NCBI RefSeq assembly: GCF_902726655.1
Contig: NZ_CACVAN010000001.1
Coordinates: forward strand, 3,791,490-3,855,489
Reading direction: 5' to 3'
Source: Virgibacillus ihumii
GTDB lineage: Bacteria > Bacillota > Bacilli > Bacillales > Amphibacillaceae
Length of the DNA: 64,000 nt
Under the pieces are notes generated by a model that was not told where the DNA came from, made no database searches, and saw only the letters and a program-made list of their open reading frames with translations. The translations under genes were made by a program, and so were the position numbers. Numbering within the stretch: the stretch's first letter is position 1; the number at the start of each line of letters is the position of its first letter. Below are positions 26,815 through 34,478 of the stretch, in pieces.

Positions 26815-27696
26815 ATGAATACACAGTCTAATCCGGGATTGACCTCGGCAGAAATTGCAAGTCTTTGGAGTAATTATTTAAGCGATTCAATGGCTGTACA
26901 GACTATTAGTTATACATTGAGCCAGGTTGAAGATGAAGACATACGCTCTGTACTGCAGTTGGCTTTAAATCTATCTCAGCAACATGTACAATTTATCCAA
27001 AACCTGTTTACCAATGAGCAAATTGCTGTACCCAATGGGTTTTCGGCAAAGGATGTAAATTTAAACGCACCAAGATTATACACCGATGATTTTTTCCTCT
27101 TGTATATCCAAAACTTAGGGAAACTAGGTATGACTACCTATACGATGGCTTTATCTAATGCTGCACGTTCTGATATTGTGCAATATTTTAAACAAAATTT
27201 AAGCACATCTGCAGACTTACTGGATCAAGCCACGCAAGTAAAACTAACAAAAGGGATTTTTTCAAGAGCCCCCTATATTCCCAAACCTGAAAAGGTCGAA
27301 TACATCAACGACCAACATTATTTGAGTGGGGGATGGTTTAGTGACAAACGCCCGTTAAATGCCATTGAAATTACGAATTTATATTACAATATTGAAAGAA
27401 ATAGGGTAGGTACAGCACTGATTATGGGATTTAGTCAGGTAGCCCAATCGCCAGAGGTTCGAAAGTATATGGTACGAGGACGGGATATATCAGAAAAACA
27501 CGTGAATATTTTCAATAAAATTATGCACAATGACCATCTTTCAACACCGTCAGTATGGGATGCTCAACCAACGGATTCATCCGAATCTCCGTTTTCGGAC
27601 AAACTTATGATGTTCCATATTACAACAATGAACACAGCCGGGATTGGTCAATATGGGGCGGCAATTGGATCCAGTCAAAGGACTGACTTAAATTAA
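26815..27696 (+). CDS. DUF3231-family protein
   Basis: This 293-residue protein has two related halves, each with a helical bundle typical of DUF3231 (LTSAEIASLWSNYLSDSMAV at the start; LNAIEITNLYYNIERNRVGT in the second half). The family is widespread in spore formers; its function is not established, and a spore-coat-like or ferritin-like bundle has been suggested. The start at 26815 follows TGGAGGAAT; an upstream ATG at 26800 lies within that site. A paralogue is at 51924-52937. Confidence 0.75.
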   Translation: MNTQSNPGLTSAEIASLWSNYLSDSMAVQTISYTLSQVEDEDIRSVLQLALNLSQQHVQFIQNLFTNEQIAVPNGFSAKDVNLNAPRLYTDDFFLLYIQNLGKLGMTTYTMALSNAARSDIVQYFKQNLSTSADLLDQATQVKLTKGIFSRAPYIPKPEKVEYINDQHYLSGGWFSDKRPLNAIEITNLYYNIERNRVGTALIMGFSQVAQSPEVRKYMVRGRDISEKHVNIFNKIMHNDHLSTPSVWDAQPTDSSESPFSDKLMMFHITTMNTAGIGQYGAAIGSSQRTDLN

Positions 27697-27764
27697 TTCA
27701 CTTTAGCCTTTTTACATCAAGTTTCGGGGCTTATTTTTTATGTCCGAAAATTGAGTATCTTATT

Positions 27765-28928
27765 TTAACCATCTTTGGTTTCGTTGCTTTCTTCATCTTG
27801 CTGACCCCGATAGTATTTGGAACGTTGGCTTTGTCGGTATCCATACATAATGTTTCGTACCATTTCTTCGTTTTCAAGGCCGACACCAATTGATCCCGCA
27901 AAGGTAGCTATGGAAGTGGCCAACCAGGCCAATTTTGTATAATTCCAGAAGCTAACAGGTTCGCTTAAACCACCTAATGATTGAAATAAATCCGGCGGAA
28001 CAAACAAAAGGACTGTCAGCAGGAATAATACAAAAAGCGTAATATAGTAACATAATACTGCTACTGTTAAAGTAGCTACTGTTGTTCGGTTATATAATTT
28101 TCTGATAGCTTTATCATTATTTATAGCTGGCTTTTCCCACAGATTATGCGAGACGATAATCCATACCACGATACTGAAGATTGCACCAACCATTAAGCCC
28201 AAAAAGCGAAAAAGTTCAAATGCTCCACTTAACTTCCATAAAGTAGGGAAAATAAGGCCATAAGCCCCTGTAGCAAAAGCCACTGCAACGACAGGCTTAA
28301 ATGATGGAATAATGCCCCACGGGCGATTTGCATAGGTCATTCCCGCTAAAACACGCAGTTTAGCCTGAAAACGTGGGCGAATAACAAGATGCAGATCCAT
28401 TTTTTTACCCATAGGGGTTGAATGTTCACGACGAATCAGTGAAAACAAAAATTGTCTGGATACAGCGCCTTTTTCACGATCGGACATGCCTTCTTTTGTG
28501 GTAGCAGCAGTTTTTTTCATATTATTATTCGATTGATGGCTGTGTAACTCTTTTACAACTTGTAGCAATACTTTCCTTATGCGTGCCGTTAAAGGAAAAG
28601 ATCCAAATGCTGGAATCGATATTTGCCCTATTTGCCGATTATAATCACCATCTGCCACGACCAAATCCTTATCATCAAACAATGGGAGGTCTGTTAAACA
28701 TATGGCAAAATCCCAGTTTTTTTGCTTTTTTATAGACTCAGTTTCCTCCATCAGTTCTTGCGTGTCTTCAGCTGAGCCAATAAGAGGGTCTGTTGTAACT
28801 TCAACAGACCATTTGACTTGATCTGAAACCTTTGCAGATAAGAATTCAGGTAATTTATTTTTGAAACTTTTAGCTAATTTTTCTGGCGTATCGGGACAAG
28901 GAATAAGTCCAATAGTTAATCGTGACAA
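27765..28928 (-). CDS. Membrane protein with N-terminal soluble domain
   Basis: This 387-residue protein starts at TTG 28928 behind GGAGGTG. The N-terminal 170 residues are soluble (LTIGLIPCPDTPEKLAKSF, NWDFAICLTDLPLF). The C-terminal part has at least four hydrophobic segments (VVAVAFATGAYGLIFPTLW, LGLMVGAIFSIVVWIIV, VAVLCYYITLFVLFLLTVLL, LAWLATSIATFAGSIGVGL). Similar proteins occur in Bacillaceae without assigned function, and some are annotated as folate enzymes without clear basis. It is convergent with the DUF3231 gene. Confidence 0.65.
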   Translation of the reverse strand: MSRLTIGLIPCPDTPEKLAKSFKNKLPEFLSAKVSDQVKWSVEVTTDPLIGSAEDTQELMEETESIKKQKNWDFAICLTDLPLFDDKDLVVADGDYNRQIGQISIPAFGSFPLTARIRKVLLQVVKELHSHQSNNNMKKTAATTKEGMSDREKGAVSRQFLFSLIRREHSTPMGKKMDLHLVIRPRFQAKLRVLAGMTYANRPWGIIPSFKPVVAVAFATGAYGLIFPTLWKLSGAFELFRFLGLMVGAIFSIVVWIIVSHNLWEKPAINNDKAIRKLYNRTTVATLTVAVLCYYITLFVLFLLTVLLFVPPDLFQSLGGLSEPVSFWNYTKLAWLATSIATFAGSIGVGLENEEMVRNIMYGYRQSQRSKYYRGQQDEESNETKDG

Positions 28929-29087
28929 TTACCTCACCTCCAATAAATATAAGAATTGGTTCATTTTATTTACCCGATTTTTTTTGAATAAACACATAGT
29001 GAAAATTTACAATTCATTAACTCTCTGGTCTGAAAAGTAAAAAGATATAAAAAATTATTTAATAAAAATGTAACTCCAATAATTATG

Positions 29088-29154
29088 TTTATAAATATAT
29101 TAAAATGTGGTATATAAAAAATAGAACTTAGCACTCGGATGGTTCTAGTGCTAA
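29088..29154 (+). promoter_or_regulatory. Second promoter with CIRCE operator
   Basis: TTTATA (29088-29093), a 17-base spacer and TATATA (29111-29116) precede CIRCE at 29128-29154: TTAGCACTC-N9-TAGTGCTAA, with one mismatch in the right arm. The sequence from -35 to operator closely matches the module at 25596. Confidence 0.85.
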
Positions 29155-29189
29155 GTCAGAGAAAATATGAAGAAAGGAGTTGATTTATT

Positions 29190-29276
29190 CTGATTAAATT
29201 TATTCCTTTTAGTATGATGGAAGACTTTTCAAACGGATTTTGGTTGAGGGGAAGGGTGCCCTTGGACAGGGCTTAG
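29190..29276 (+). pseudogene. Decayed Hsp20 N-terminal fragment
   Basis: Behind AAAGGAG the frame reads (CTG)IKFIPFSMMEDFSNGFWLRG, then a short tail and TAG. IKFIPF resembles the Hsp20 start (xxLIPFN), and it sits in the same place as the 42-residue ORF at 25691, between CIRCE and hsp20. There is no ATG start, so it is probably non-functional or started from CTG. Confidence 0.4.
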
Positions 29277-29382
29277 CAAGCATTTTAATTGAAAGTTTAT
29301 CTCTTTTTGTAATATGAAATTCACCTCTGTTAGTATTGAAATGAAGTGCTAATGTCAATATTTATTTGAAAAGGAGTGAGTC

Positions 29383-29859
29383 ATGATGTCAAGTTTAATA
29401 CCTTTCAATAGAAAAAATCGAAATGTATCAAATGTGACACCAACAAACCCTTTTAACATGATTGACGACTTTTTTGATGATGCTTTTAAAGATTTTTCAT
29501 TGGCCAGAAGAAACCTTGTTACAGATCCGTTCAAGGTAGATATTCAGGAAACAGATAATGAATATTTAGTAGATGCTGAACTTCCAGGGATAAAGAAAAA
29601 TGATATTGATGTCACGTTAAATGATGAAGGTCGTTTAACTATCTCGGTGAACCGGGAAGAAAATGTTGATACGAAAGATGAAGATAACAACTATATTCAT
29701 CAAGAGAGACGTTACGATTCAATGCAGCGTTCACTCTTTTTGGCAAATGCCAAGACCGATGATGTAAAGGCGAAGCTAGAAGATGGATTGCTGAGAATCA
29801 GTGTGGGTAAAGATGAACAAGCAGTGAAGGATAATTCACGTAAAATTGAAATTGAATAA
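29383..29859 (+). CDS. hsp20: Hsp20/alpha-crystallin small heat-shock protein (second copy)
   Basis: This 158-residue paralogue of the protein at 25888 shares its N-terminal arm (SLIPFNRKNR, NPFNMIDDFFDDAF) and alpha-crystallin domain (FKVDIQETDNEYLVDAELPG, LEDGLLRISVGKDEQ). AAGGAGTGAG is six bases before the first of two adjacent ATGs. It lies behind the second CIRCE promoter and ends at a bidirectional terminator. Confidence 0.93.
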   Translation: MMSSLIPFNRKNRNVSNVTPTNPFNMIDDFFDDAFKDFSLARRNLVTDPFKVDIQETDNEYLVDAELPGIKKNDIDVTLNDEGRLTISVNREENVDTKDEDNNYIHQERRYDSMQRSLFLANAKTDDVKAKLEDGLLRISVGKDEQAVKDNSRKIEIE

Positions 29860-29868
29860 AGTTGTACA

Positions 29869-29904
29869 AGAAAAGCCTCACGGTCAATTTCGCGAGGCTT
29901 TTCT
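29869..29904. terminator. Bidirectional terminator
   Basis: AGAAAAGCCTC (29869-29879) pairs perfectly with GAGGCTTTTCT (29894-29904). It lies between the convergent hsp20 and RibT-like genes. Confidence 0.8.
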
Positions 29905-29936
29905 TTGGTTATTATTAGTTTTAGACTATTTACCGA

Positions 29937-30284
29937 TTAACACATCAATTGAAAAAAATTTTGATTTCGATTATTTGGGAGAATGTCATATTTGTGACCA
30001 TATTGTTTGATTATTTCATGAATCATTTTGTAACCAATTTCGTCACTTCTATAGGAAGGATTAACTGAAACGTGTTGGATAATCACGTTTACGTCACTTT
30101 TAATTTTAAAACCAATTGCTCCAATAATATTATTTGACTGTTTCCAAAGATAAAGATGCCAATTAGGATTATTCTCATATTGGTCAACAATTTCTTGTAA
30201 TAATTTGATATCTCTTTTATTCAACGTGAATGAAAGAAGACCCATCGCAATTTTTCTGTAGCATTTTTTATAACGAATTAACAT
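29937..30284 (-). CDS. ribT: RibT-like GNAT acetyltransferase
   Basis: This 115-residue protein begins MLIRYKKCYRKIAMGLLSF, with YLWKQSNNIIGAIGFKI and IQHVSVNPSYRSDEIGYKMI, matching RibT, the GNAT-like protein of Bacillus riboflavin operons. The acetyl-CoA loop (RSDEIG) is weaker than the usual RxxGxG. A 20-residue in-frame N-terminal extension from ATG 30344, behind AAAGGAG, is also possible. Here the gene is not in a rib operon but behind a CIRCE module. Confidence 0.65.
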   Translation of the reverse strand: MLIRYKKCYRKIAMGLLSFTLNKRDIKLLQEIVDQYENNPNWHLYLWKQSNNIIGAIGFKIKSDVNVIIQHVSVNPSYRSDEIGYKMIHEIIKQYGHKYDILPNNRNQNFFQLMC

Positions 30285-30370
30285 ACAGTTTGAACTCTCC
30301 CTAACAGGTGACGGATTTGTTCTATCAAGAACCATTGCAACCATCCAAATCACTCCTTTAAAGAAAGTTT

Positions 30371-30434
30371 TTGGCACTCAAAAGAGGTGAATGCTAATTA
30401 TTTTTTATATATCACATTTTAATCATTTTGTAAA
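30371..30434 (-). promoter_or_regulatory. Third CIRCE promoter, reading into ribT
   Basis: On the minus strand TTTACA (plus 30429-30434), a 17-base spacer and TATATA (plus 30406-30411) are followed by a CIRCE-like inverted repeat at plus 30371-30397 (TTGGCACTC-N9-GAATGCTAA, two mismatches). The spacer sequence (ATTAAAATGTGA) is almost that of the other two modules, which points to duplication. Confidence 0.75.
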
Positions 30435-30494
30435 TTAATTTACATTTAAAAAACTATATATTTTTATTTATGATAAAATGGGAGTGACTGTGCC

Positions 30495-30562
30495 ACAATC
30501 GGGCGCACTTCCGGAATAAAGGGCTGCTGTCTAAATTGCCATTGTAGGACCATTATGTAGAA
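30495..30562 (+). repeat. Dispersed structured repeat, copy 4 (GGAATAA type)
   Basis: CAATCGGGCGCACTTCCGG, AATAAAGGGC and TAGGACCATTATGTAGAA. It is nearly the same as copy 3 and stands 25 bases before a small plus-strand ORF. Confidence 0.85.
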
Positions 30563-30587
30563 TAAAATACTTTATTGAGAGGGTCTT

Positions 30588-30812
30588 GTGAATATTAGTG
30601 ATTCTATTCCTGCTAATGAGCATAAAAGATTAAAGAGTAAATTACTGATTCGTACTTTTGTTTCTATTCCAATAACTATAAGTTTCACAGTTTATTTATA
30701 TAGTAGGGATTCTGCCGGCAGAATCCCTGCTGTCAGAATATTCATAACCCCATTTCCCTTCCCGTATATATTTTACTCATACAAGCTATGGCTAAGAAAA
30801 TATTTCAAATGA
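30588..30812 (+). CDS. Small hypothetical membrane protein, 74 residues
   Basis: The protein starts at GTG behind GAGAGGG. One hydrophobic segment (IRTFVSIPITISFTVYLY) is followed by an aromatic tail with a possible second segment. The coding sequence contains a perfect 22-bp palindrome at 30706-30727 (GGGATTCTGCC and its complement), which may be an inserted element. No family was recognised. Confidence 0.4.
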   Translation: MNISDSIPANEHKRLKSKLLIRTFVSIPITISFTVYLYSRDSAGRIPAVRIFITPFPFPYIFYSYKLWLRKYFK

Positions 30813-30856
30813 GCAGCTGATAATAATATATTTGATGGTATCATAAGTCATTAAAA

Positions 30857-31027
30857 CGTGCGTCCTTGCAGGGGGCTAAAATCAAAACCTTGGGCGTTGC
30901 CCAAACCCACTGGGGAATGAATCCCCAGACCCCCATATGTCTGTAACGGTTTGAAAACCTAGGTTTCAAAACTTCCCCATCCTCTTGGCATTGTCAAAAA
31001 ATGAATTTTCGACAATGCCAAGAGGAT
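30857..31027. other. Stem-loop cluster with MobQ-like nic motif (oriT-like remnant)
   Basis: CGTGCGTCCTTGC (30857-30869) resembles nic regions of MobQ-type plasmids (GTGCGCCCT class). It is followed by perfect hairpins: TTGGGC/GCCCAA (30890-30904), CTGGGGA/TCCCCAG (30910-30928) and a 17-bp stem, ATCCTCTTGGCATTGTC at 30979-30995 with its exact complement at 31011-31027. The segment is more GC-rich than its surroundings. No mobilisation gene is present in the window. The whole gap 30813-31265 contains no supported gene. Confidence 0.5.
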
Positions 31028-31265
31028 GCCGCTATCACTTCAAAGCATAATACGGGGCATTTCTAGTGTTTATGGAGAGGCTGCCCCTTATTTGCAACCC
31101 ATTTCGTTCCTTTAACGTATTGTCATTATGTTAATACAACTGATGACAATATTCGCCTAAACAATTCAAATATTTTGATTACCCTGCAAAACATGTTATT
31201 TTGGTCATGAGGGAGGATTGGTAACTTAATGAACTTATTCAAAAAAATGGAAAGGGGTGTTTGTT

Positions 31266-32021
31266 TTGAAAAAATTATTTTTATCCTTGATCGTGTTAAT
31301 TGCCATGGCTTTTATTTTCCCTATTGCTTCTTCAGCAAGTACAGACCAGCCCAAAAATCCTGCTGAAAGTTTAGTGAAAGAATATAAGAATAATAATTCA
31401 GCCGATCGTTTATTTAATAAGGCCTTAGAAAACGATATTAATAAGGTGCTACCAAATAATGAGGCTAGGGAAAAACAAGGATATAACAAAGTTTCAAGCA
31501 TTGAAAAAGTTGGTAGTTATGTAGATTCAGAAGGAAGAAAAAGAGAAGTTGTAGCAGCGTCTACTTTTTATTTAGAAGATAATGCAGTAAACAATAGATT
31601 GATTGCTGCTAGCTATGATGCATCTGAATATGAGTCGAGTCTAGACGACACTTTAGGAATTACAGCTTATTCTACCGTTTACTATAATCATGTGTCTGAT
31701 AGTAGAGGTTCTCAGCATGAAGACATTGTTTCCGTAAGTGGAGGATGGAACATAAGCGATAACAGGGTTTCTCTATCAGACATGTCTGTAACGATAGGTC
31801 AAAATGGATGGTCATCTTTTTCAGGTGGTACAATATCGGGACAAAAAGTTAACCACTATCCTAATGGGCTAACATGGTCTTATAATGCCCCTTCAAGTTG
31901 GGACCCTGTGGTTGTTAATGGTGGGGGTCAATATACTAGTGGGGTAGTAGGAGTAACCTCTTATACTAAATATCATAGAGGATCTACTACCTGGGATCAA
32001 TCATTTACAAATAATCTTTAA
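31266..32021 (+). CDS. Secreted protein of unknown function
   Basis: The protein has 251 residues from TTG 31266, eight bases after AAGGGGTG. A Sec signal peptide (KKLFLSLIVLIAMAFIFPIA, cleavage after about SSASA-type residues) is followed by a charged linker and a beta-rich, Gly/Ser/Tyr-rich C-terminal domain (TAYSTVYYNHV, VSGGWNISDNRVSLSDMSV, HYPNGLTWSYNAPSSW). There are no cysteines to suggest disulfides. No family was recognised. It stands alone, with a terminator after it, near the DUF2712-like secretion/transport operon. Confidence 0.6.
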   Translation: MKKLFLSLIVLIAMAFIFPIASSASTDQPKNPAESLVKEYKNNNSADRLFNKALENDINKVLPNNEAREKQGYNKVSSIEKVGSYVDSEGRKREVVAASTFYLEDNAVNNRLIAASYDASEYESSLDDTLGITAYSTVYYNHVSDSRGSQHEDIVSVSGGWNISDNRVSLSDMSVTIGQNGWSSFSGGTISGQKVNHYPNGLTWSYNAPSSWDPVVVNGGGQYTSGVVGVTSYTKYHRGSTTWDQSFTNNL

Positions 32022-32063
32022 TGGTATATAAATCCTCTCTCAAACAAAATTAGAACCGTAAAA

Positions 32064-32110
32064 AAATCCACCCTTAGTTTCTCTGATTAGAAGTTAGGGT
32101 AGATTTATTA
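32064..32110. terminator. Terminator after the secreted-protein gene
   Basis: AAATCCACCCTTA pairs with TAGGGTAGATTT (one mismatch), followed by a T-rich tract. It lies between convergent genes. Confidence 0.65.
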
Positions 32111-32147
32111 AATTTAGAAAGAAGATAATCAAAAGTAAAGTATTATC

Positions 32148-32525
32148 TCATGGGGTCAAAGTTATCTCCTCAGATTTTTCTCCCCATTTAATTTCAAATT
32201 TTATTTCTTCTGCATTTGATTGAGCGCATCCTTCGCACATACTGCCATTTCCTTTAATTAGCCCATCTCCATTTAAAGTATCTTCACCCTTTGTACTTCC
32301 AGTAACATAATCGAAGGTATAGTTAATACTTTTTTTAGGTAACAGATCGTCTCCTTTATAAGAGATACTAAATGAAGTTTCTTGTTTACTCTCACCTGAT
32401 TGATTTATTTCATATCTGACCTGCCAATTGTTGCTTTCCCCCGTATACACCTTATAATTTTGATTATTATCGCAAGCTACTAGTGGAAAGACAATTATTA
32501 AAAATAAAAGCAAGGTTTTCGGCAA
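32148..32525 (-). CDS. Small lipoprotein
   Basis: The protein has 125 residues from TTG 32525 behind AGGAGAG. The lipoprotein signal PKTLLLFLIIVFPLVAC puts the lipidated cysteine near residue 17. The mature part is about 108 residues, beta-rich, with a CEGC pair (SMCEGCAQSNAEE) that could bind a metal or form a disulfide. No family was recognised. An upstream ATG at 32552 lacks a ribosome site. Confidence 0.6.
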   Translation of the reverse strand: MPKTLLLFLIIVFPLVACDNNQNYKVYTGESNNWQVRYEINQSGESKQETSFSISYKGDDLLPKKSINYTFDYVTGSTKGEDTLNGDGLIKGNGSMCEGCAQSNAEEIKFEIKWGEKSEEITLTP

Positions 32526-32785
32526 TGTAATCTCTCCTAAAAAATATTTCATAGCATATACATATTTACATTATTTATTTTTTTTAAAGTGTAAAATAAG
32601 CTGTATTCTATTGTTATCATAACATATAGCACCTAATAAGATAAAACTATCGCTATTAGGAAAAAGTCTTTTAGGTCAAAAAATGATGTTTTTGAATTCT
32701 GATTTTGTTGAGAACACACAGTTTGCAGATAAAATTATACATCTTCATGGTAATGATGATACTTTAACTTTATGGATTAAAATAT

Positions 32786-32846
32786 GCGCAAACTGGCGCT
32801 TATTAAGAATAAGTTTAACATCCGCCCATTATGATGTAGATTATTA
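32786..32846 (+). repeat. Dispersed repeat, degenerate copy
   Basis: GCAAACTGGCGCTTATTAAG, AATAAG and CCGCCCATTATGATGTAGA recall the repeat (AACGGGCGC, AATAAG, GGCCAT), with several changes. The rest of the gap 32526-32978 shows no gene. Confidence 0.4.
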
Positions 32847-32978
32847 AAACGCTTCAGTAAAGCCTTTATGATAGAAAACTAGTTGTATGAGCACTTGAAC
32901 ACTTGAAAAGATACCGGAAAATCGTCTAATTATATTAGTGTGTTTTTAATAATAAAAGAATCTATAATTTACAATATA

Positions 32979-33025
32979 TTGACAAATATTAAATTTTAAT
33001 TACAATAGAGTTGTAGGCGCTTACA
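32979..33025 (+). promoter_or_regulatory. Promoter with CcpA cre box
   Basis: TTGACA (32979-32984), a 16-base spacer and TACAAT (33001-33006) form a strong SigA promoter. TGTAGGCGCTTACA at 33012-33025 covers the expected transcription start and matches the cre consensus (TGAAAGCGCTTACA class) with its central CG and near-perfect symmetry. Carbon catabolite repression of the downstream secreted-protein gene is inferred. Confidence 0.7.
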
Positions 33026-33048
33026 ATAACTTACAAAGGAGGTTCAGG

Positions 33049-33480
33049 ATGAAGATCGCTAAAAAACTGTACATTGTAGTTTTATCTGCAGCAATGGTGT
33101 TATCGGTTGGAAGCTTAACAGTATATGCAAATAATTATACCGATACAGCTTTTGATTTTACATTTCCACCTCAGTCATATGATTCACAATATACTAATGC
33201 TCGAACCAAAACAGATAGCACCTCATCTTACATGAAACTACAAAATTTGAGTCATTCCAATGCAGCTTTTTATGCTGAAGTTGTACATTCCGATTACTCA
33301 AGTTTTTCAAAAACGTGGGTATACAAGTTTGATAGTGGGGATTTACATCGCGGTAGATACTTATTAAATTATGCATTTGAGGATTATGGGTATACTAAGG
33401 TTCGGATTGAAGCCGACAGAGCTGTCAGCCCAAATATAGGTTTTACGGCTGATGGTGTTTGGAGTCCGGATTCTATTTAA
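33049..33480 (+). CDS. Small secreted protein, DUF2712-like
   Basis: The protein has 143 residues behind GGAGG. The signal peptide KKLYIVVLSAAMVLSVGSLTVYA is followed by a mature domain of about 118 residues, rich in Tyr, Ser and Asp (NYTDTAFDFTFPPQSYDSQY, YMKLQNLSHSNAAFYAEVVH). It resembles the Bacillus-restricted DUF2712 proteins as I remember them. Its promoter, cre box and the strong hairpin after it suggest much higher expression than the membrane genes that follow. It may be the exported substrate, or an antimicrobial or signal, of that operon; this is inference. Confidence 0.65.
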   Translation: MKIAKKLYIVVLSAAMVLSVGSLTVYANNYTDTAFDFTFPPQSYDSQYTNARTKTDSTSSYMKLQNLSHSNAAFYAEVVHSDYSSFSKTWVYKFDSGDLHRGRYLLNYAFEDYGYTKVRIEADRAVSPNIGFTADGVWSPDSI

Positions 33481-33485
33481 CTTGT

Positions 33486-33515
33486 CTGCGGATAGTATGG
33501 CCATACTATCCGCAG
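33486..33515. terminator. Perfect 30-bp palindrome after the secreted-protein gene
   Basis: CTGCGGATAGTATGG is followed directly by its exact complement CCATACTATCCGCAG. It can form a 13-bp stem with a four-base loop, six bases after the stop codon. There is no long T-run, so it may act as an attenuator or mRNA 3'-end stabiliser that separates expression of the small protein from the transport genes. Confidence 0.65.
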
Positions 33516-33558
33516 TTCAATAAGAAGCTATTATAATTTTTTGGATGGTGTTTTTGGA

Positions 33559-34467
33559 ATGAGGAAAATTCTCCCCATCGTGGTGATAACATTACTTGTT
33601 TTAGCGTTGGTAGGTATTAAATATTACCCCCATATAACCCAATTATTTACGGATGATAAAAGTAATGATTCCATTTCATTGAGTAAGAGTGATCATTCTG
33701 CAAGTAGTACTAACAAAAAACATGAAAATCCTTTTTTAAGTGATACATATCCATTCGGAAGTGAAGATGCTGAAAAATTTGCCAAGGAGCATCCAAAGAA
33801 GTTCAGCATTGTGAAAAAAATGCATTATGCTTGGGATAATTTAAAGAATGTACAGGGTGAATTTGAATGGGGGTACAGTGGGGGAGAAACATTTCACGTA
33901 TCCTTCTATTTGGATCTAATGGAAGGGAAAAACCGTGTAACCTTAAAAAGAAAAAGAGGAAATAAGATTATGGAAATAACTAATCTTCTTTTCAAAGATG
34001 GAATTGCCATTCGTCAAAGACCTGAGAAAAATATTTACACAAAACAAAACACAAATGATGATAAAGGGAACTATTACCATTATTTACAATGGTCCAATAC
34101 AACGGTTACAAGTAGTCAATGGTCCAAGTTTATTTATGATAATTATCTCGATTGGAGTTATCATGTCGCTGAGGAAAACGGCATGCAAGTATATAAGATT
34201 AAAGGAACCATTTCAAAAAGTACGTCAGAAGCGGCGGCCGGGCCTTTCGAAATGACAGTTGCCAAGAATACTGGTGTGCTTCTGGATTTAAAAACGTATG
34301 GAAATGATAATCAGATCGACCTCTTTGTAAGAACAAAGAATCTTAAAATTAATGAAGGTATTAAAAATGAAACAGAAGTATTTCAGCTGGATGTTTCAGA
34401 TGATAAGAAAGTCTCCAACAAAACATTTAATTTAAGTTCAGTTGGCGCCGAAGCTGAGAAAAAGTAG
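33559..34467 (+). CDS. Membrane-anchored LolA-like protein
   Basis: The protein has 302 residues. An N-terminal segment (ILPIVVITLLVLALVGI) anchors an extracellular domain with the pattern of LolA/MucB-like lipoprotein-carrier folds: HYAWDNLKNVQGEFEWGYS, RVTLKRKRGNKIMEIT, FKDGIAIRQRPEKNIYT and FEMTVAKNTGVLLDLKTYG. The start at 33559 follows GGATGGTG; TTG 33541 is an alternative. It is followed within 12 bases by the first of four membrane-protein genes. Its role could be chaperoning or sensing the exported protein (inference). Confidence 0.6.
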   Translation: MRKILPIVVITLLVLALVGIKYYPHITQLFTDDKSNDSISLSKSDHSASSTNKKHENPFLSDTYPFGSEDAEKFAKEHPKKFSIVKKMHYAWDNLKNVQGEFEWGYSGGETFHVSFYLDLMEGKNRVTLKRKRGNKIMEITNLLFKDGIAIRQRPEKNIYTKQNTNDDKGNYYHYLQWSNTTVTSSQWSKFIYDNYLDWSYHVAEENGMQVYKIKGTISKSTSEAAAGPFEMTVAKNTGVLLDLKTYGNDNQIDLFVRTKNLKINEGIKNETEVFQLDVSDDKKVSNKTFNLSSVGAEAEKK

Positions 34468-34478
34468 TGGGGAATAAT

